A DNA stretch of 64,000 nucleotides from Tillandsia leiboldiana (Eukaryota; Streptophyta; Magnoliopsida; Poales; Bromeliaceae), in NCBI GenBank assembly GCA_029204045.2, contig CM055069.1:25214825-25278824 (forward strand), in the 5' to 3' direction. Made by a program: the position numbers and the translations under genes. The notes below the pieces were generated by a model that did no database searches, was not told the origin of the DNA, and worked only from the letters and a program-made list of their open reading frames with translations. Positions 1-10,263 of this stretch are shown here, piece after piece; within the stretch, counting starts at the first letter, position 1; the number at the start of each line of letters is the position of its first letter.

Positions 1-1870
1 GTACTTCCGCGAAACTTAGATCCTCCTTGAGTTCAAATCGCGGAGGCGTCAGCACTCGCGATGGGTCGGGGAGGTATTTCCGAAGCATGGATACGTGGAA
101 CACATCATGAACGCGGTCAAGGTTCGGCGGTAGGGCGAGGCGGTAGGCTACCGGGCCGATGCGCTCCAGAATCTCAAACGGCCCTATGTACCGCGGGCTC
201 AGCTTGCCCCTCAACCCAAACCGCTTCACCCCCTTCGACGGCGACACCCGCAGTAACACTGTGCTCTCCCACCTGGAATTCCAAGTCGCGACGTCTCTGG
301 TCCGCGTAACTCTTTTGCCGGCTCTGGGCGGGTCGCCAAACGTCGCCTGATGAGGCGCACACCTTTCCTCTGTCTCGGCCACTAGGTCCGGCCCCAAAAA
401 CTTTCTCTCCCCCAGATCGTCCCAGCAGATCGGGGATCTACAGCGTCTGCCGTACCACGCTTCGTACGGCGCCATCTTAATGCCTCGCTTGGTAGCTGTT
501 GTTATAAGCGAACTCTGCAAGGGGTAGGTAGCGCGACCATCCCGTCTCCCAAATCCAGCACGCACGCCCGAAGCATGTCCTCGAGTATCTGGATCACCCG
601 CCATCGGATTGCCCGTCCGTCTGGGGGTGAAAGGCTGAGCTGAAGTGTAACTTGGTCCCCAAGGCTCGTTGTAGACTCTTCCAAAAGTTCGAAACGAACC
701 TCGTGTCCCTGTCCGAGTGTGATCCGTCGTTGGCACCCGTGCAGCCTTACAATCTCGCTGAGGTAGACCTGTGCCAGCCGGTCACGTGTCCAGGTCGTGT
801 GGATGGGTAGGAAGTGAGCTGACTTCGTTAGCCGATCCACGACAACCCAGATAGCGTCGTGTCCCTGTTGCGAACGGGGGAATCCGGTTACGAAGTCCAT
901 TGTGACTTGCTCCCACTTCCATTCGGGCACGGGGTAGAGGTTTGCAATTTCCCCGCCGGCCGCTGATGCTCGGCTTTCACCTGTTGGCAAATCAAACAGT
1001 GAGCCACGAACAGCGTCACATCTCCCTTCAATCTTGGCCACCAGAAGGTCTGTCGGATATCCCGGTACATCTTGGTGCCTCCAGGGTGCGCCACGTAGGG
1101 GGCGCAATGTGCTTCAGTCAGGATTTCTTTCTTTAGATCCGGCAGATCGGGCACGCAGATCCGCCCTCGGAACCGAAGGGTGCCGTCCGTTCCCACTGCA
1201 AAGTCTCCTTCTTGCTCCGGTGAAATCCTATCTCGTTCCAGCTGTAGCTGCGGATCCGCACCTTGGCCTTCCCGAATCCTCTCCAATAGGGTCGGCGCGA
1301 CTGTTAGGGTCAACAGTCGCTCAACCGTCCCTGCTGGTACCACTTCCAACCTCAATCGTGAAAATTCCGCGATCAAGTCGTTCTGCTGCGTGATCGCGCC
1401 CGCCGAAGTTCCTTCTGCTTGTCCCTTTCGGCTTAGAGCGTCGGCTACCACATTTGCTTTCCCCGGGTGGTACTGGATGGTTAAGTCGTAGTCCTTCAGT
1501 AGCTCCAACCACCTCCTCTGCCGTAGGTTAAGCTCCTTCTGGGTGAAAAGGTACTTAAGGCTTTGGTGGTCCGAGAACACGTTGCAATGCACACCGTAGA
1601 GGTAGTGCCTCCACAGTTTCAGAACGAAGACCACCTGCGGCAAGCTCCAAGTCATGGATCGGGTAGTTCTGTTCGTAATCCTTGAGTTGTCTTGAAGCAT
1701 AGGCAATGACTCTTCCTTGCTGCATTAGTACTCCTCCCAGTCCTATTCGCGATGCATCGCAGTAGACTTCGTAGTCTTCTCCAGGGGTTGGTAAGGCAAG
1801 CATAGGCGCTCTTGTTAACCGTTCTTAAGTTCTTCAAAGCTCTCTTGGCATTGGACCGTCCATATGAACT
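1..1870 (-). pseudogene. E1 RNase H, integrase and start of chromodomain region, broken
   Basis: Continuation of E1 pol in shifting frames. RNase H (CDASRIGLGGVLMQQGRV, 1740-1770) is broken again near 1640. A second frame carries the rest of RNase H and the H2C2 zinc finger (HPGGTKMYRD, then CLICQQVKAEH, about 980-1100). A third carries the integrase core start (MDFVTGFPRSQQGHD, near 900) and loses frame again around the second catalytic Asp (near 720). The C-terminal FEILERIGPVAYRLALPPNL block lies near 120-200, and the similarity runs out at the window edge just before the expected chromodomain. At least four small indels make this a pseudogene. Confidence 0.85.
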
Positions 1871-4642
1871 TTACTCCTTCCGGGTTAGGCGGTTCAGAGG
1901 GGTCGCAATCTTCGAGAAACCCTCCACGAAACGTCTGTAGTATCCCGCAAGGCCCAAGAAGCTGCGCACCTCTGTCACTGTGGTCGGCTGGGGCCAGTCG
2001 GTCACCGACTCCACCTTCTTGGGATCCACTGCGACTCCTGCTGCTGAAATGATATGCCCTAGAAACCCCACTTCGCGAAGCCAGAATTCGCATTTCTTAA
2101 GTTTTGCGAACAGCTCCTGCTCCCTAAGGGTCTGTAGAACAATTCGAAGGTGCTCCTCGTGCTTCTCATCGGTGGTGGAGTAAATCAGGATGTCGTCGAT
2201 GAAGACCACAACGAACTGATCCATGAAGGGTCTGAAAACTCGGTTCATCATGTCCATGAACACCGCTGGGGCATTGGTAAGCCCGAACGGCATTACTGTG
2301 AACTCGTAATGGCCATACCGAGTCCGGAATGCCGTCTTCGGAATATCCTCGTCTCGAACTCTGAGCTGGTGGTAGCCCGACTGCAGGTCGATTTTTGAAA
2401 AGACAGTTGCACCCCGCAGCTGGTCAAAGAGGTCATCAATCCTAGGTAAGGGGTACTTGTTTTTCACTGTGACTTTGTTGATTTCCCGGTAGTCGATGCA
2501 CAACCGCAAGCTCCCGTCTTTCTTTCGTACAAAGAGTACAGGTGCGCCCCAAGGGGACACACTCGGTCGGATAAACCCCTTGTCCAGAAGATCCTCTAGC
2601 TGCGCCTTAAGTTCCTTCAGCTCCGCGAAGGCCATCCTGTAGGGGGCCTTCGTGATTGGTCGAGTGCCGGGTGGAAGCTCAATGGGAAAGACAACTTCTC
2701 GCTCGGGGGGTAATCCAGGTAGTTCGGCCGGAAAAACATCTGGGAAGTCCCTCACCACAGGGATGTCGGGGAGTGCCGTGGAGGATCCGGCGGCCAGGGC
2801 CACCGACACCAAGTAGGCCATACACCCGCCCTCTACCAGCTTCCTGGCTCGGGATGCAGGAATCATGGAAGAAAAGGAAACGCTCTTGCAAGCCAAGTAC
2901 ACGTTCTCCGGAAAATCGGGGTACATCAGTCGTACCTCGCGCTTCTCGCAGTCTATGACCGCAAGGTACCACGTGAGCCAATCCATTCCGAGCACTACAT
3001 CATACTCTTTCAATGGAATGACTACCAGATCCCAGGGGCACGGAAGCCTTCCCATCCATATAGGGCAGGAAGGCACCATGTTGCGTGCCTCCAAGGATCC
3101 CCCCGCGGTGTGTACGGTCATCAAACTGGGTAAGGGTCTCAACTCAAAATCATGGGTCAGTGCGAAGTCTCGGGACATAAACGAGAGGGTCGCTCCGGTG
3201 TCAAAAAGGGTTCTAGCGCGATAAACAGAAGCAAGAGTGATACCTGCGACGACGTGCTCAGACGGGTGCGTCTCCTGCTGACCCATCGAATAGACGCGGC
3301 CTCCCGAAGGCGGTGGCTTTTCCCCTACAGATCGGGGTGCTGGCGGTCTGGGGGCTGACGTCATTGGCGCTTTCCCCCGCCCTGCGTGCTGGGGTGAAGG
3401 CACGGAGGCTGCTGAAGATGTGGTGCCTTGGTTCAGGGGACAGTTGAAACGGAAGTGTCCCTGCTTGCCACATCGGAAACAATGGTCCTGTCTCTTGGAG
3501 CAATCCATCACTCGGTGCGCCCCGCCGCAGATCACGCATGAGCGGTCCTCCGGGCGTTGTCCCTCTCCCGGCGCTCCCCTGGTCCTTTGCTGGGGCCTCC
3601 ACCGCTTAGGGGGCCGATTCCCCCTGGAGGAGCCCCCTCCCCCTGAAGCCGTCTGGGTCCGCTTCCTGTCGTCTTGCTGGTGGGAGCCTTCCCTTCGGGC
3701 GCGCGTGACGGCAAAGCCTCGCTCCACGATGGTGGCTCGGTCGACCACCTTCTGAAAGGTATGCAGATCCGCCGCGTCCACCACTTGGAAAATGTCAGTC
3801 CTCAATCCATCCACAAACAGTTGTGCCTTATGGGATTCGTCCCGAATGACGAACGGGACACAGTTCGCCAGTCTCACGAACTCCCTCTGGTACTCCATTA
3901 CTGTTTTGGTTCCCTGCCTGATGTGGTTTAGGTCGTCCTCCAGTTGTTTCTTCACGCTGTTGGTAAAGAACGCCCCGAATAGCTGCTGTTTAAAGGTAGT
4001 CCATGACGGAAGGGTAGCGCCCGACGCAGAGTCGGGGCGTACGGTCTTCCACCAAATGCGGGCGTTCCCCTCGAGCAAGTGGGCGGCCAGGGGGACCCGC
4101 TCATGGTCTTCCATCAATAGGTCCTCGAATAATTTCTCCATCGTATCCACCCATTTCTCCACAACCCAGGGGTCCGTCGTGTCCCCCTCGAACGTTGGCG
4201 GATCGTATTTCTTGAAGTCGGCCAGGTTGGCGCGCACACGGTCTCGCTCGTTTGGTAGGTTCGCCCCCTCCTTCGCGACGTTGGCGGTCGCGGCGGGAGT
4301 GGGTAACACTACCGTCACACTCGGAGCAATTCCGACGATTGGTGTCGCCGCCGGCCCTGCCGTTGCCGTCGAAGGGGCCACCTCTGGGGCCGAGGCCCGG
4401 GTGGGGGCAGCCCCTCCTTCGGTCTCCATCACCGGTGCAGCTGGCCCCGGGAGAGGGCCCGGGGCAACCTCTGCCGTCGCAGCGGCCTGCTGTTGCTGCG
4501 TCAGTTGGCGCACGCGGTCGTTCAGGGCTGCCAACTGTTCCGCCATCTCTTGTAGCTGCTGCCTTAGGAGCTGATTCTCCGCAGTCATCGCTTCCGCTGC
4601 GTCCGCCCCCGTGTCCTCGGCTGTGGATCTAGTCCTGGCCAT
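1871..4642 (-). CDS. E1 gag-protease-reverse transcriptase (frameshifted at its end)
   Basis: 923-codon open frame. A Q-rich N-terminal helix leads into a retrotransposon gag domain (about residues 150-320), then a CCHC zinc knuckle (CFRCGKQGHFRFNC, about 387-400), an aspartic protease with LFDTGATLSFMS (about 477) and a reverse transcriptase with IDLQSGYHQLRV and the catalytic FIDDILIYS (about 812). The protease motif has lost the usual His of DTGATHSFIS. The start ATG matches that of E2. The frame ends in the RT connection region by a one-base deletion near 1873 relative to E2, so RNase H and integrase are out of frame. The product would be the capsid and enzymes of a gypsy element; the copy is almost certainly not autonomous. 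Confidence 0.88.
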   Translation of the reverse strand: MARTRSTAEDTGADAAEAMTAENQLLRQQLQEMAEQLAALNDRVRQLTQQQQAAATAEVAPGPLPGPAAPVMETEGGAAPTRASAPEVAPSTATAGPAATPIVGIAPSVTVVLPTPAATANVAKEGANLPNERDRVRANLADFKKYDPPTFEGDTTDPWVVEKWVDTMEKLFEDLLMEDHERVPLAAHLLEGNARIWWKTVRPDSASGATLPSWTTFKQQLFGAFFTNSVKKQLEDDLNHIRQGTKTVMEYQREFVRLANCVPFVIRDESHKAQLFVDGLRTDIFQVVDAADLHTFQKVVDRATIVERGFAVTRARREGSHQQDDRKRTQTASGGGGSSRGNRPPKRWRPQQRTRGAPGEGQRPEDRSCVICGGAHRVMDCSKRQDHCFRCGKQGHFRFNCPLNQGTTSSAASVPSPQHAGRGKAPMTSAPRPPAPRSVGEKPPPSGGRVYSMGQQETHPSEHVVAGITLASVYRARTLFDTGATLSFMSRDFALTHDFELRPLPSLMTVHTAGGSLEARNMVPSCPIWMGRLPCPWDLVVIPLKEYDVVLGMDWLTWYLAVIDCEKREVRLMYPDFPENVYLACKSVSFSSMIPASRARKLVEGGCMAYLVSVALAAGSSTALPDIPVVRDFPDVFPAELPGLPPEREVVFPIELPPGTRPITKAPYRMAFAELKELKAQLEDLLDKGFIRPSVSPWGAPVLFVRKKDGSLRLCIDYREINKVTVKNKYPLPRIDDLFDQLRGATVFSKIDLQSGYHQLRVRDEDIPKTAFRTRYGHYEFTVMPFGLTNAPAVFMDMMNRVFRPFMDQFVVVFIDDILIYSTTDEKHEEHLRIVLQTLREQELFAKLKKCEFWLREVGFLGHIISAAGVAVDPKKVESVTDWPQPTTVTEVRSFLGLAGYYRRFVEGFSKIATPLNRLTRKE

Positions 4643-4862
4643 GATCTGAACATTTGCACGAACCAGTTACTCCTAGTTTAAATAAGACGGCACGCCACTA
4701 GTGCTGGCACTAGAGGGAGAAAAGAAAAGAACACTAATTCCCTCCCCCCTTTTTCCCCCAACGAGCACTCGCGTTTTATTTATCCCGTGTTCACTTTATT
4801 ACTCAGTAGCCAGAGTATTGCGCCCGTGGATGTTAGGCCCCGACTGTTGTGGTTAAAGTTTA

Positions 4863-4876
4863 CCGCTCCGATACCA
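4863..4876 (-). other. Primer-binding site of E1 (initiator Met tRNA)
   Basis: The minus strand reads TGGTATCGGAGC just inside the LTR end. It matches the 3' end of plant initiator Met tRNA except for one A-to-G change from TGGTATCAGAGC. Confidence 0.8.
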
Positions 4877-5722
4877 TCTTAATCTGTCACGCCCCGGGGG
4901 TTCGAATCGCGCGGAAGAGGAGCCACCGATGCCCCTGATTCAGCCATATATTTTTTTTTTGTAAAACATTACTCCCCGGCGCGTGCACAGACCCGCCGCA
5001 TACACAAATTCGCTCTGCAAATGAGCAGAGGCCCCTTTGTATATGCACGGCGTCTCAACTACAAAGTGTCTCACAAGGCGTAGTACATACAATCTCTAAC
5101 CACATCAGTTGGGGTCTCGTACACATACAACCAAACAATTCACGTGACATTCTAGCATTCACTTAGAGCATAGAGGCCGGTGTTTTGAAAGGATAAATAA
5201 TCACAAGGTTTTGAAAGCGGCATCCACACGATGCCCTCGTTTGTGAAAACAGTTCGTAAACACATAAATCCCACAAGGTTTATAAAGCTTGGTGCCCACA
5301 CGACACCCACGTTTTAAAAATAGTTTTCGCAAACGGTTTTCTTTGTTTTTCATCGTTCAAAACAGCCAAGTAAGAGAGAACGTAGTATTCATTCAATTAT
5401 TCAAAAAGAAAGGAAAGAAAAGGGCAACATCCACTTCGACCCCACGGGGGTGTCGCAATCCACAACTAGCTACCATGAATAATAAAAGAAAAGGGAAAGA
5501 AGAGTCACTGTATCTGAAGTCACCCATAAATCAGATCAGCACCCTAACGTCCTCACCGGCGCCCTAGCACTCGCCCCTGGACGAACCTGTCACGAAGTGG
5601 GAAGTCAGTGACTAGAAATAGCATGATAAGCGTAGTAAACAAAGATAAGGCAAACCACAAACACCGGAGCAACTATCCCTCCCATGCACCTTCCACCTTA
5701 ACCACACCCTGTATCATTACGA

Positions 5723-5826
5723 CATCGGGCACCTTCCCCGATGCCCACCGCCGAGCACCTGCCTCACAAAGCAACATCGGGCACCTTCCCCGATGCCCAC
5801 CGCCGAGCACCTGCCTCGGCCGCCGA
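5723..5826. repeat. 52-bp tandem repeat in the E1 LTR
   Basis: Two units start at 5723 and 5775, each with CATCGGGCACC and CCCCGATGCCC, so each unit also contains the hairpin arms CATCGGG / CCCGATG. A partial third unit (GCCGAGCACCTGCCTCG) follows. Confidence 0.8.
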
Positions 5827-6659
5827 GCACCTGCCTCGACGTCACCGCTCACACCCCCCACCCATGGGGGCCCCCATTCCTAACGCCACCTCCGCGTGGG
5901 GTACACGGGTCAACGTACCACTTTTCCGGAAAAGCACACCCTTGCGGTGGCCAAACCGCGGGTGTGCGTGTAGCAAATTTGAGCCTCAGATTGACATTGA
6001 GTATCATAACATAACATAACAGGGTTAGTGCATAAACAGAAGGAGACTGACAATTCCACCTTGCCCCAACATGCTATTTCTAACAGTTAAACCCCATTCC
6101 CGAAACCCCCGGGAACGTACCCACCTTGTGTGCGTCGTCCTGCGTTCGTCCAGTCCGCGTCTGTGCTCCAGTCGCCCACAGCGTCCCGCACTCCTGAAGG
6201 AACATAGGCAAATCGAGACTTAGAAGTCCGAAACTTACAACGACTCCCTACAGCGTGCGGCGGAGTTCTTCGCACGGCACCGGCCCGTGCGACGAACACC
6301 CTGTCAGGGCGCAGCCCCGCGCGGCACCAGCCCGCGGGGCGCCCCTCCTGCGGGCGGCCCCGCGCGGCCGAGCGCCGCGCGGGCGCGCGGCCCGCGGTGC
6401 GCGACGGCGCCGGGCCTCCTCCCTCCTCGTGACCAACAAAAGAAAGAAAGAGGGAGATTCCCCCGAACGAAACGCGTCCGACTCACCTTGATGTGCGAAA
6501 GAGGAGGAAGAGAGGGATCGTCCGCTTGCCTCCACCGGTCCACCCTTGCGGTGTGCTTGGTTTCTCTTTGCCGGCGGCTACGAGGGAGGAAGAAAAAGAA
6601 AAGAGGCGGCCACCAAAAGAAAAATAAGAGGAACCCTAATCCTCTTTCCCTCACGGCTA

Positions 6660-6670
6660 CATATATATAC
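6660..6670 (-). promoter_or_regulatory. Candidate TATA box of the E1 LTR
   Basis: A TATATATA run about 280 bp into the LTR as read on the minus strand, the usual distance for the U3/R border. Position and composition are the only evidence. Confidence 0.45.
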
Positions 6671-6946
6671 TAAGAGAATTAGGGTTTACCTTAAAAGGTG
6701 TGCGGCTGCCAACACGGATCCCGAGGCGTCTAAGGGGGACCCCAACTTCGAGAATTAATTCTGGTCAGACCGGGAGTCGGAAAAATAAACCGATCGCGCC
6801 CACGCGCTCCGTTCCGCGAGCTCTACCGCCTAAAATTATTTGCGGGCCCCGACGGTCTGTCCGGAAAAATGCCAAAAATGAGGCCCCCGGTCAGGCATTA
6901 CAAGAAGAGGGTGACCAGAAGGGTTAAGGAAAAGCCGGGTCTTACA

Positions 6947-7363
6947 GAAAGATTCATTTTCTGCCATTAAGATAGAGTCAAACTTGCTCGTAAGCATTTG
7001 CAGTTTCAGAATCTTCACGAGGTTAGTTCCCTCATGTTTAACCTGAAGAACATCCCAGATTTCTTTCGCAGTCTCACATGCCGAGACGCGAGAGAATTCA
7101 GTTTGAGATAAGGCATTAAAGATAGCATTAATTCCCTTGCCATTGTAAGAAGATGAATCTAACTCTTCCTTGGTCCATTTCGACCTAGGTTTTAAGGTGC
7201 GAACATCACCAATAAATTCAGTTGGATTAGACCATCCTAATTCAATTGATTGCCACACCCGTTCGTCGATGGAAATTAAAAAGGCTTTCATCCGTACTTT
7301 CCAGTACGCATAATTTGTTCCATCGAAGAACGGGGGTCGGTTGATGTTTCCACCTTCAACCAT
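6947..7363 (-). pseudogene. Copia-A gag, N-terminal fragment
   Basis: The start codon at 7363 opens MVEGGNINRPPFFDGTNYAY, the typical N-terminus of Ty1/copia gag of the UBN2/DUF4219 type. About 139 codons are open until the sequence passes into the E1 LTR at 6946. The same protein, full length, is seen in copia-B (34989 leftwards), which shows where E1 cut in: at the MAENESF position. The rest of copia-A is presumably left of E1, outside the window. Confidence 0.88.
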
Positions 7364-7382
7364 TGTTTACAACCCTATTCCC

Positions 7383-7394
7383 TCTCTGATACCA
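7383..7394 (-). other. Primer-binding site of copia-A
   Basis: The minus strand gives TGGTATCAGAG two bases inside the LTR end, a perfect match to the initiator Met tRNA 3' end over that length. Confidence 0.85.
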
Positions 7395-7684
7395 CTTGTT
7401 GGGTTATATGTAATACGGATCTAAATAGGGGAAAAAACACCTAGAGGGGGGTGAATAGGTGTAAACGCATAAACACTCAAAAATCGTTGCGATAAAACCC
7501 AATGCGGAAATAAAAATAATACGCAAGATTTTTACGTGGAAAACTCCATCACCGGAGTAAAAAACCACGGGACCGATAACACGGCAGAAATCCACTAGAA
7601 TTAAAACACGTACAAGGTGATTTACCGTACACACTTACGACTCAACCTTTTCCATACGCTCCTAGAGGATCTTCTCCGCTCGCT

Positions 7685-7872
7685 CCGCGACGCTTCTCGA
7701 ATCCACGATCTGCGCCCAACGCCGAATCCACAGCGTCCAACGTCGAATCCACGACGTCCGACCGAATCCACGGTCTTCACCCAATAGCACCCTTCGAATC
7801 CACGAACGTGCCTCGCTCCGAATCCACGAGAGCGGTTGAACCTTGAATCCACAAGGACACGCGAATCCACGC
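7685..7872. repeat. CGAATCCACG short-repeat block in copia LTR
   Basis: Roughly ten copies of CGAATCCACG or close variants at about 20-bp spacing, downstream of the TATA box on the minus strand. The same block is at 10565-10742, 35330-35500, 47330-47480 and 60010-60160. It creates an 82-codon minus-strand ORF rich in DSR and RRG (7622-7870), which I take as a by-product of the repeat. Confidence 0.75.
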
Positions 7873-8156
7873 GCCGATTTTTGGGGTAAATCGTTGTTTT
7901 GGGTGGTGATGATCCGCCGAATACTTAGATCAAAGATAGATCGGAAATACCATCTAAGTATTCATTAGTTTGATTCAACTCAAGATGTGAGTATGAAAAC
8001 CTAGAATCAAACTAATCAATATAGATGAAGAAACATAGAGTATTCTCTAATGATTTCCTTTCTTCTCTATATGTGGATCTATAGCCGTATAAAATGATAT
8101 ATGAAAATGACGGCTATTGACTATGTGGATTCACCCTAGAAAAAGGATCATAGGGT

Positions 8157-8166
8157 GTATTTATAG
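8157..8166 (-). promoter_or_regulatory. TATA box of the copia-A LTR
   Basis: The minus strand reads CCTATAAATACACC. It lies about 575 bp from the LTR start and just downstream of the GATCCGGATC array. The same site is at 11019-11027, 35781-35789, 47740-47749 and 60430-60439 in the other copia LTRs. Confidence 0.65.
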
Positions 8167-8231
8167 GTTAGAAACCCTAGGAAGGAGATAAGAATCAAAA
8201 ACCTAACATTTCTGGAAATTTTACGGACGGC

Positions 8232-8514
8232 GATCCGGATCGGACTAGCTGTGATCCGGATCGTCGTAACGAGTTAGCCAGTTCCAGAAAAATGAAGGTT
8301 CGGGATCCGGATGGAAGTGCATGATCCGGATCGTTCATACAGTTTACCAAACATCAACGTTCGGGATCCGGATTGCGAAGCATGATCCGGATCGTTCAAG
8401 GAAAATGGTAAACTCACTGTTCGGGATCCGGATCAAGAGACTACGATCCGGATTGAACTGGTGTATGAACGAACCACCTTCGGGATCCGGATCGAACAAC
8501 CTGATCCGGATCCT
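8232..8514. promoter_or_regulatory. Array of GATCCGGAT(C/T) palindromes in copia U3
   Basis: About ten copies of the near-palindrome GATCCGGATC or its GATCCGGATT variant in 283 bp. Most are paired as GGGATCCGGAT ... TGATCCGGATCGTTC. They sit 65-350 bp upstream of the TATA box as the LTR is read. The array recurs in every copia LTR of the window (about 11092-11377, 35855-36140, 47814-48100, 60504-60790) although spacer bases differ. A role as an enhancer is inferred. Confidence 0.65.
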
Positions 8515-8739
8515 GAACATGTCCCAAGTCCAGTTTTTGATTTTTATGCAATGAAAGATTCTTCCAAGTGTTTCTACACTACAAAAAGTATTCGGATCAC
8601 ACAAAATCTTTAGTTAAACATACCTGATCCTTTTGAATTCTTCTTTCTTGAGATTGAGTTAAATGATCCAACTTTCTTCACCTTCAATCTTCAAGACTTG
8701 AGACTTTCACGAAACTATGCCAACTCAAATTCCGTAACA

Positions 8740-10263
8740 CAAAAGGCATGACGGTGAACTCATAGTGCCCGTACCGCGACCTGAATGCCGTCTTTGGGAT
8801 ATCCTCGGCCTTCACCTTCAATTGGTGGTAACCAGATTGTAAATCAATCTTAGAAAAGACACAAGACCCTTGCAGCTGGTCAAATAAGTTATCAATGCGC
8901 GGCAAAGGGTACTTGTTCTTGATGGTCACTTTATTCAACTCCCGATAATCAACACATAGTCGAAGTGATCCATCCTTCTTCTTCACAAATAGCACCGGCG
9001 CTCCCCAAGGCGACACGCTTGGTCTGACAAAACCTTTGTCCATTAAATCCTGGAGTTGCGCCTTTAGCTCTCGCAGCTCAGCCGGTGCCATTCGGTAAGG
9101 AGCCTTAGAGATTGGCGCAGTTCCTGGAACTACGTCAATCAAAAACTCAACCTCCCTATCCGGCGGCATATGAATCAGATCTGGAGGAAACACATCCGGG
9201 AACTCGTGGACAATAGGGATATCCGGGAGTCCCGGTGCCGCCACAGGCTCCTTAACCACCGACGCCAAAAAGGCCACGCATCCACTGCGCATCATCTGCC
9301 TCGCCCGAGAAGTCGAAACCACAGAGGCAAAGAAAGCACTCTGGCACCCCCTGTAAACAAACACCTCCTGGCCTGGCTCGCTAAAAGTAACAGTCCTCGC
9401 GGCGCAATCAATCGTCGCGAAATAGCGAGCTAGCCAATCCATCCCCAGCACAATGTCATAATCTCGCAGCTGACTAAGGACCATCAGGTCCGCTGGCAAA
9501 ATCCAAGACTCAAGCTGTACCGGGCAAGACCAACAACACTCCTCTACAATCAAAATATGATCGGGAATCCGTACCTCTAATGCATGCGGTAACCGACGTA
9601 ACTCTAGTCCATGCGATGATGCAAATGCTCTACTAATAAAAGAATGTGATGCACCGGTATCAAATAAAGTGCGAGCTCTAATGCCGAAAAGTAAAATGAT
9701 ACCTGCCACCACGTGGTCGGCCGCCGCAGAGACCCCTACCTGGGCGGCGTAGACTCGCCCGCTCTGAGCTGATGGTCGGTAGTCTGAAGGGTGGGAGGAA
9801 GGAGCCCTGCTCGCTGGAGCATAAGGCCGCTGCTGGGGCACCGAAGGAGCTGATGCTGAGGAAGGAGCCTGCGGTGTAGAGAGAGGGCAAGTAGCTCGAA
9901 TATGGCCGGACTGTCCACACCGATAACAGCGGCCATACCTCTGGTCACAAGTATCCGCCGCGTGCTGTCCCCTACAAAAGACGCACCTGACCGCAGACTG
10001 GGGCTGCCTCGACTGCTGCTGCTGCTGCTGCCCTTGCCGCTGTGACCCCTGATGTCGCGACTGCGACCTCTGCTGCTGCGAGTGCTGCTGCTGTAGCTGG
10101 GGCTGCTGCTGTGAGGGCCTCTGGGATCCCCCAGGCCCTCGCCGATCCGAACGCCCACGGCCCGCAGACTGTGGCGGTGGCGGTCGGGGCGGCCTCCATG
10201 AACTGGCCTGTCCCCCCTCGTCTGGTGCTGGCCGCTTCCTCTCAGAACTCTGAGCGACCGAGC
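8740..10263 (-). pseudogene. E0: Tekay gag-protease-RT fragment between two copia LTRs
   Basis: Minus-strand piece of a gypsy element of the same family as E3 (24050-25570). Reading from 10263: Q-rich linker, two-part zinc region (CVFCRGQHAADTC and CYRCGQSGHIRATC), protease with LFDTGASHSFIS (near 9650) and reverse transcriptase up to YGHYEFTVMPF, where copia-A cuts in. About 508 codons are open with no stop, so this fragment has decayed little, but it has no start, no RT catalytic YxDD-type motif and no pol remainder. At 10263 it is cut by a second copia LTR. Whether both copia elements really inserted into the same E0 copy or the pieces were joined by recombination cannot be told. Confidence 0.87.

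Larger units (their letters stand above)
1..6946 (-). mobile_element. E1: Ty3/gypsy Tekay-type LTR retrotransposon, 3' end beyond window
   Basis: Minus-strand chromovirus. Reading leftwards it has a 5' LTR (6946-4885), a primer-binding site, gag-protease-RT, RNase H, integrase and the start of the chromodomain region, which runs off position 1. The 3' LTR must lie outside the window. Its proteins are clearly homologous to those of E2 at 14890-19677, so the two belong to one family, but E1 has several frameshifts and is the older copy. It is inserted in the gag gene of copia-A: the copia reading resumes at 6947, and GAAAG (6947-6951) is the expected right-hand target duplication. The left partner cannot be seen. 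Confidence 0.9.
4885..6946 (-). repeat. 5' LTR of E1 (about 2.06 kb)
   Basis: On the minus strand the LTR starts TGTAAGACCCGG at 6946 and ends GGGGCGTGACA at 4885, giving the TG...CA ends of an LTR. A primer-binding site follows directly. Parts match the E2 LTR in reverse complement, for example the block around GGACAGACCGTCGGGGCCCG. No coding gene is supported; short ORFs in it are chance. It holds a TATA-like run near 6660, a very GC-rich stretch near 6300-6417 and a 52-bp repeat at 5723-5826. Confidence 0.88.
7397..8739 (-). repeat. 5' LTR of copia-A
   Basis: On the minus strand it starts TGTTACGGAATT at 8739 and ends ATAACCCAACA at 7397. A primer-binding site (TGGTATCAGAG, 7383-7394) and the gag start follow. 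Length 1343 bp. It is close to the LTR at 10264-11602, and more distant from those at 35023, 47025 and 59710. The right flank is E0 reverse-transcriptase sequence, with CAAAA at 8740-8744 as a candidate target duplication. Confidence 0.9.

Noticed and set aside
1034..1393. Plus-strand ORFs opposite E1 pol
   Set aside because: Antisense shadows of the integrase and RNase H coding strand.
7622..7870. 82-codon minus-strand ORF repeated at 10490-10738 and, altered, at 35258-35497
   Set aside because: It follows the CGAATCCACG repeat of the copia LTR and is broken in the copia-C LTRs; conservation is that of the DNA repeat.
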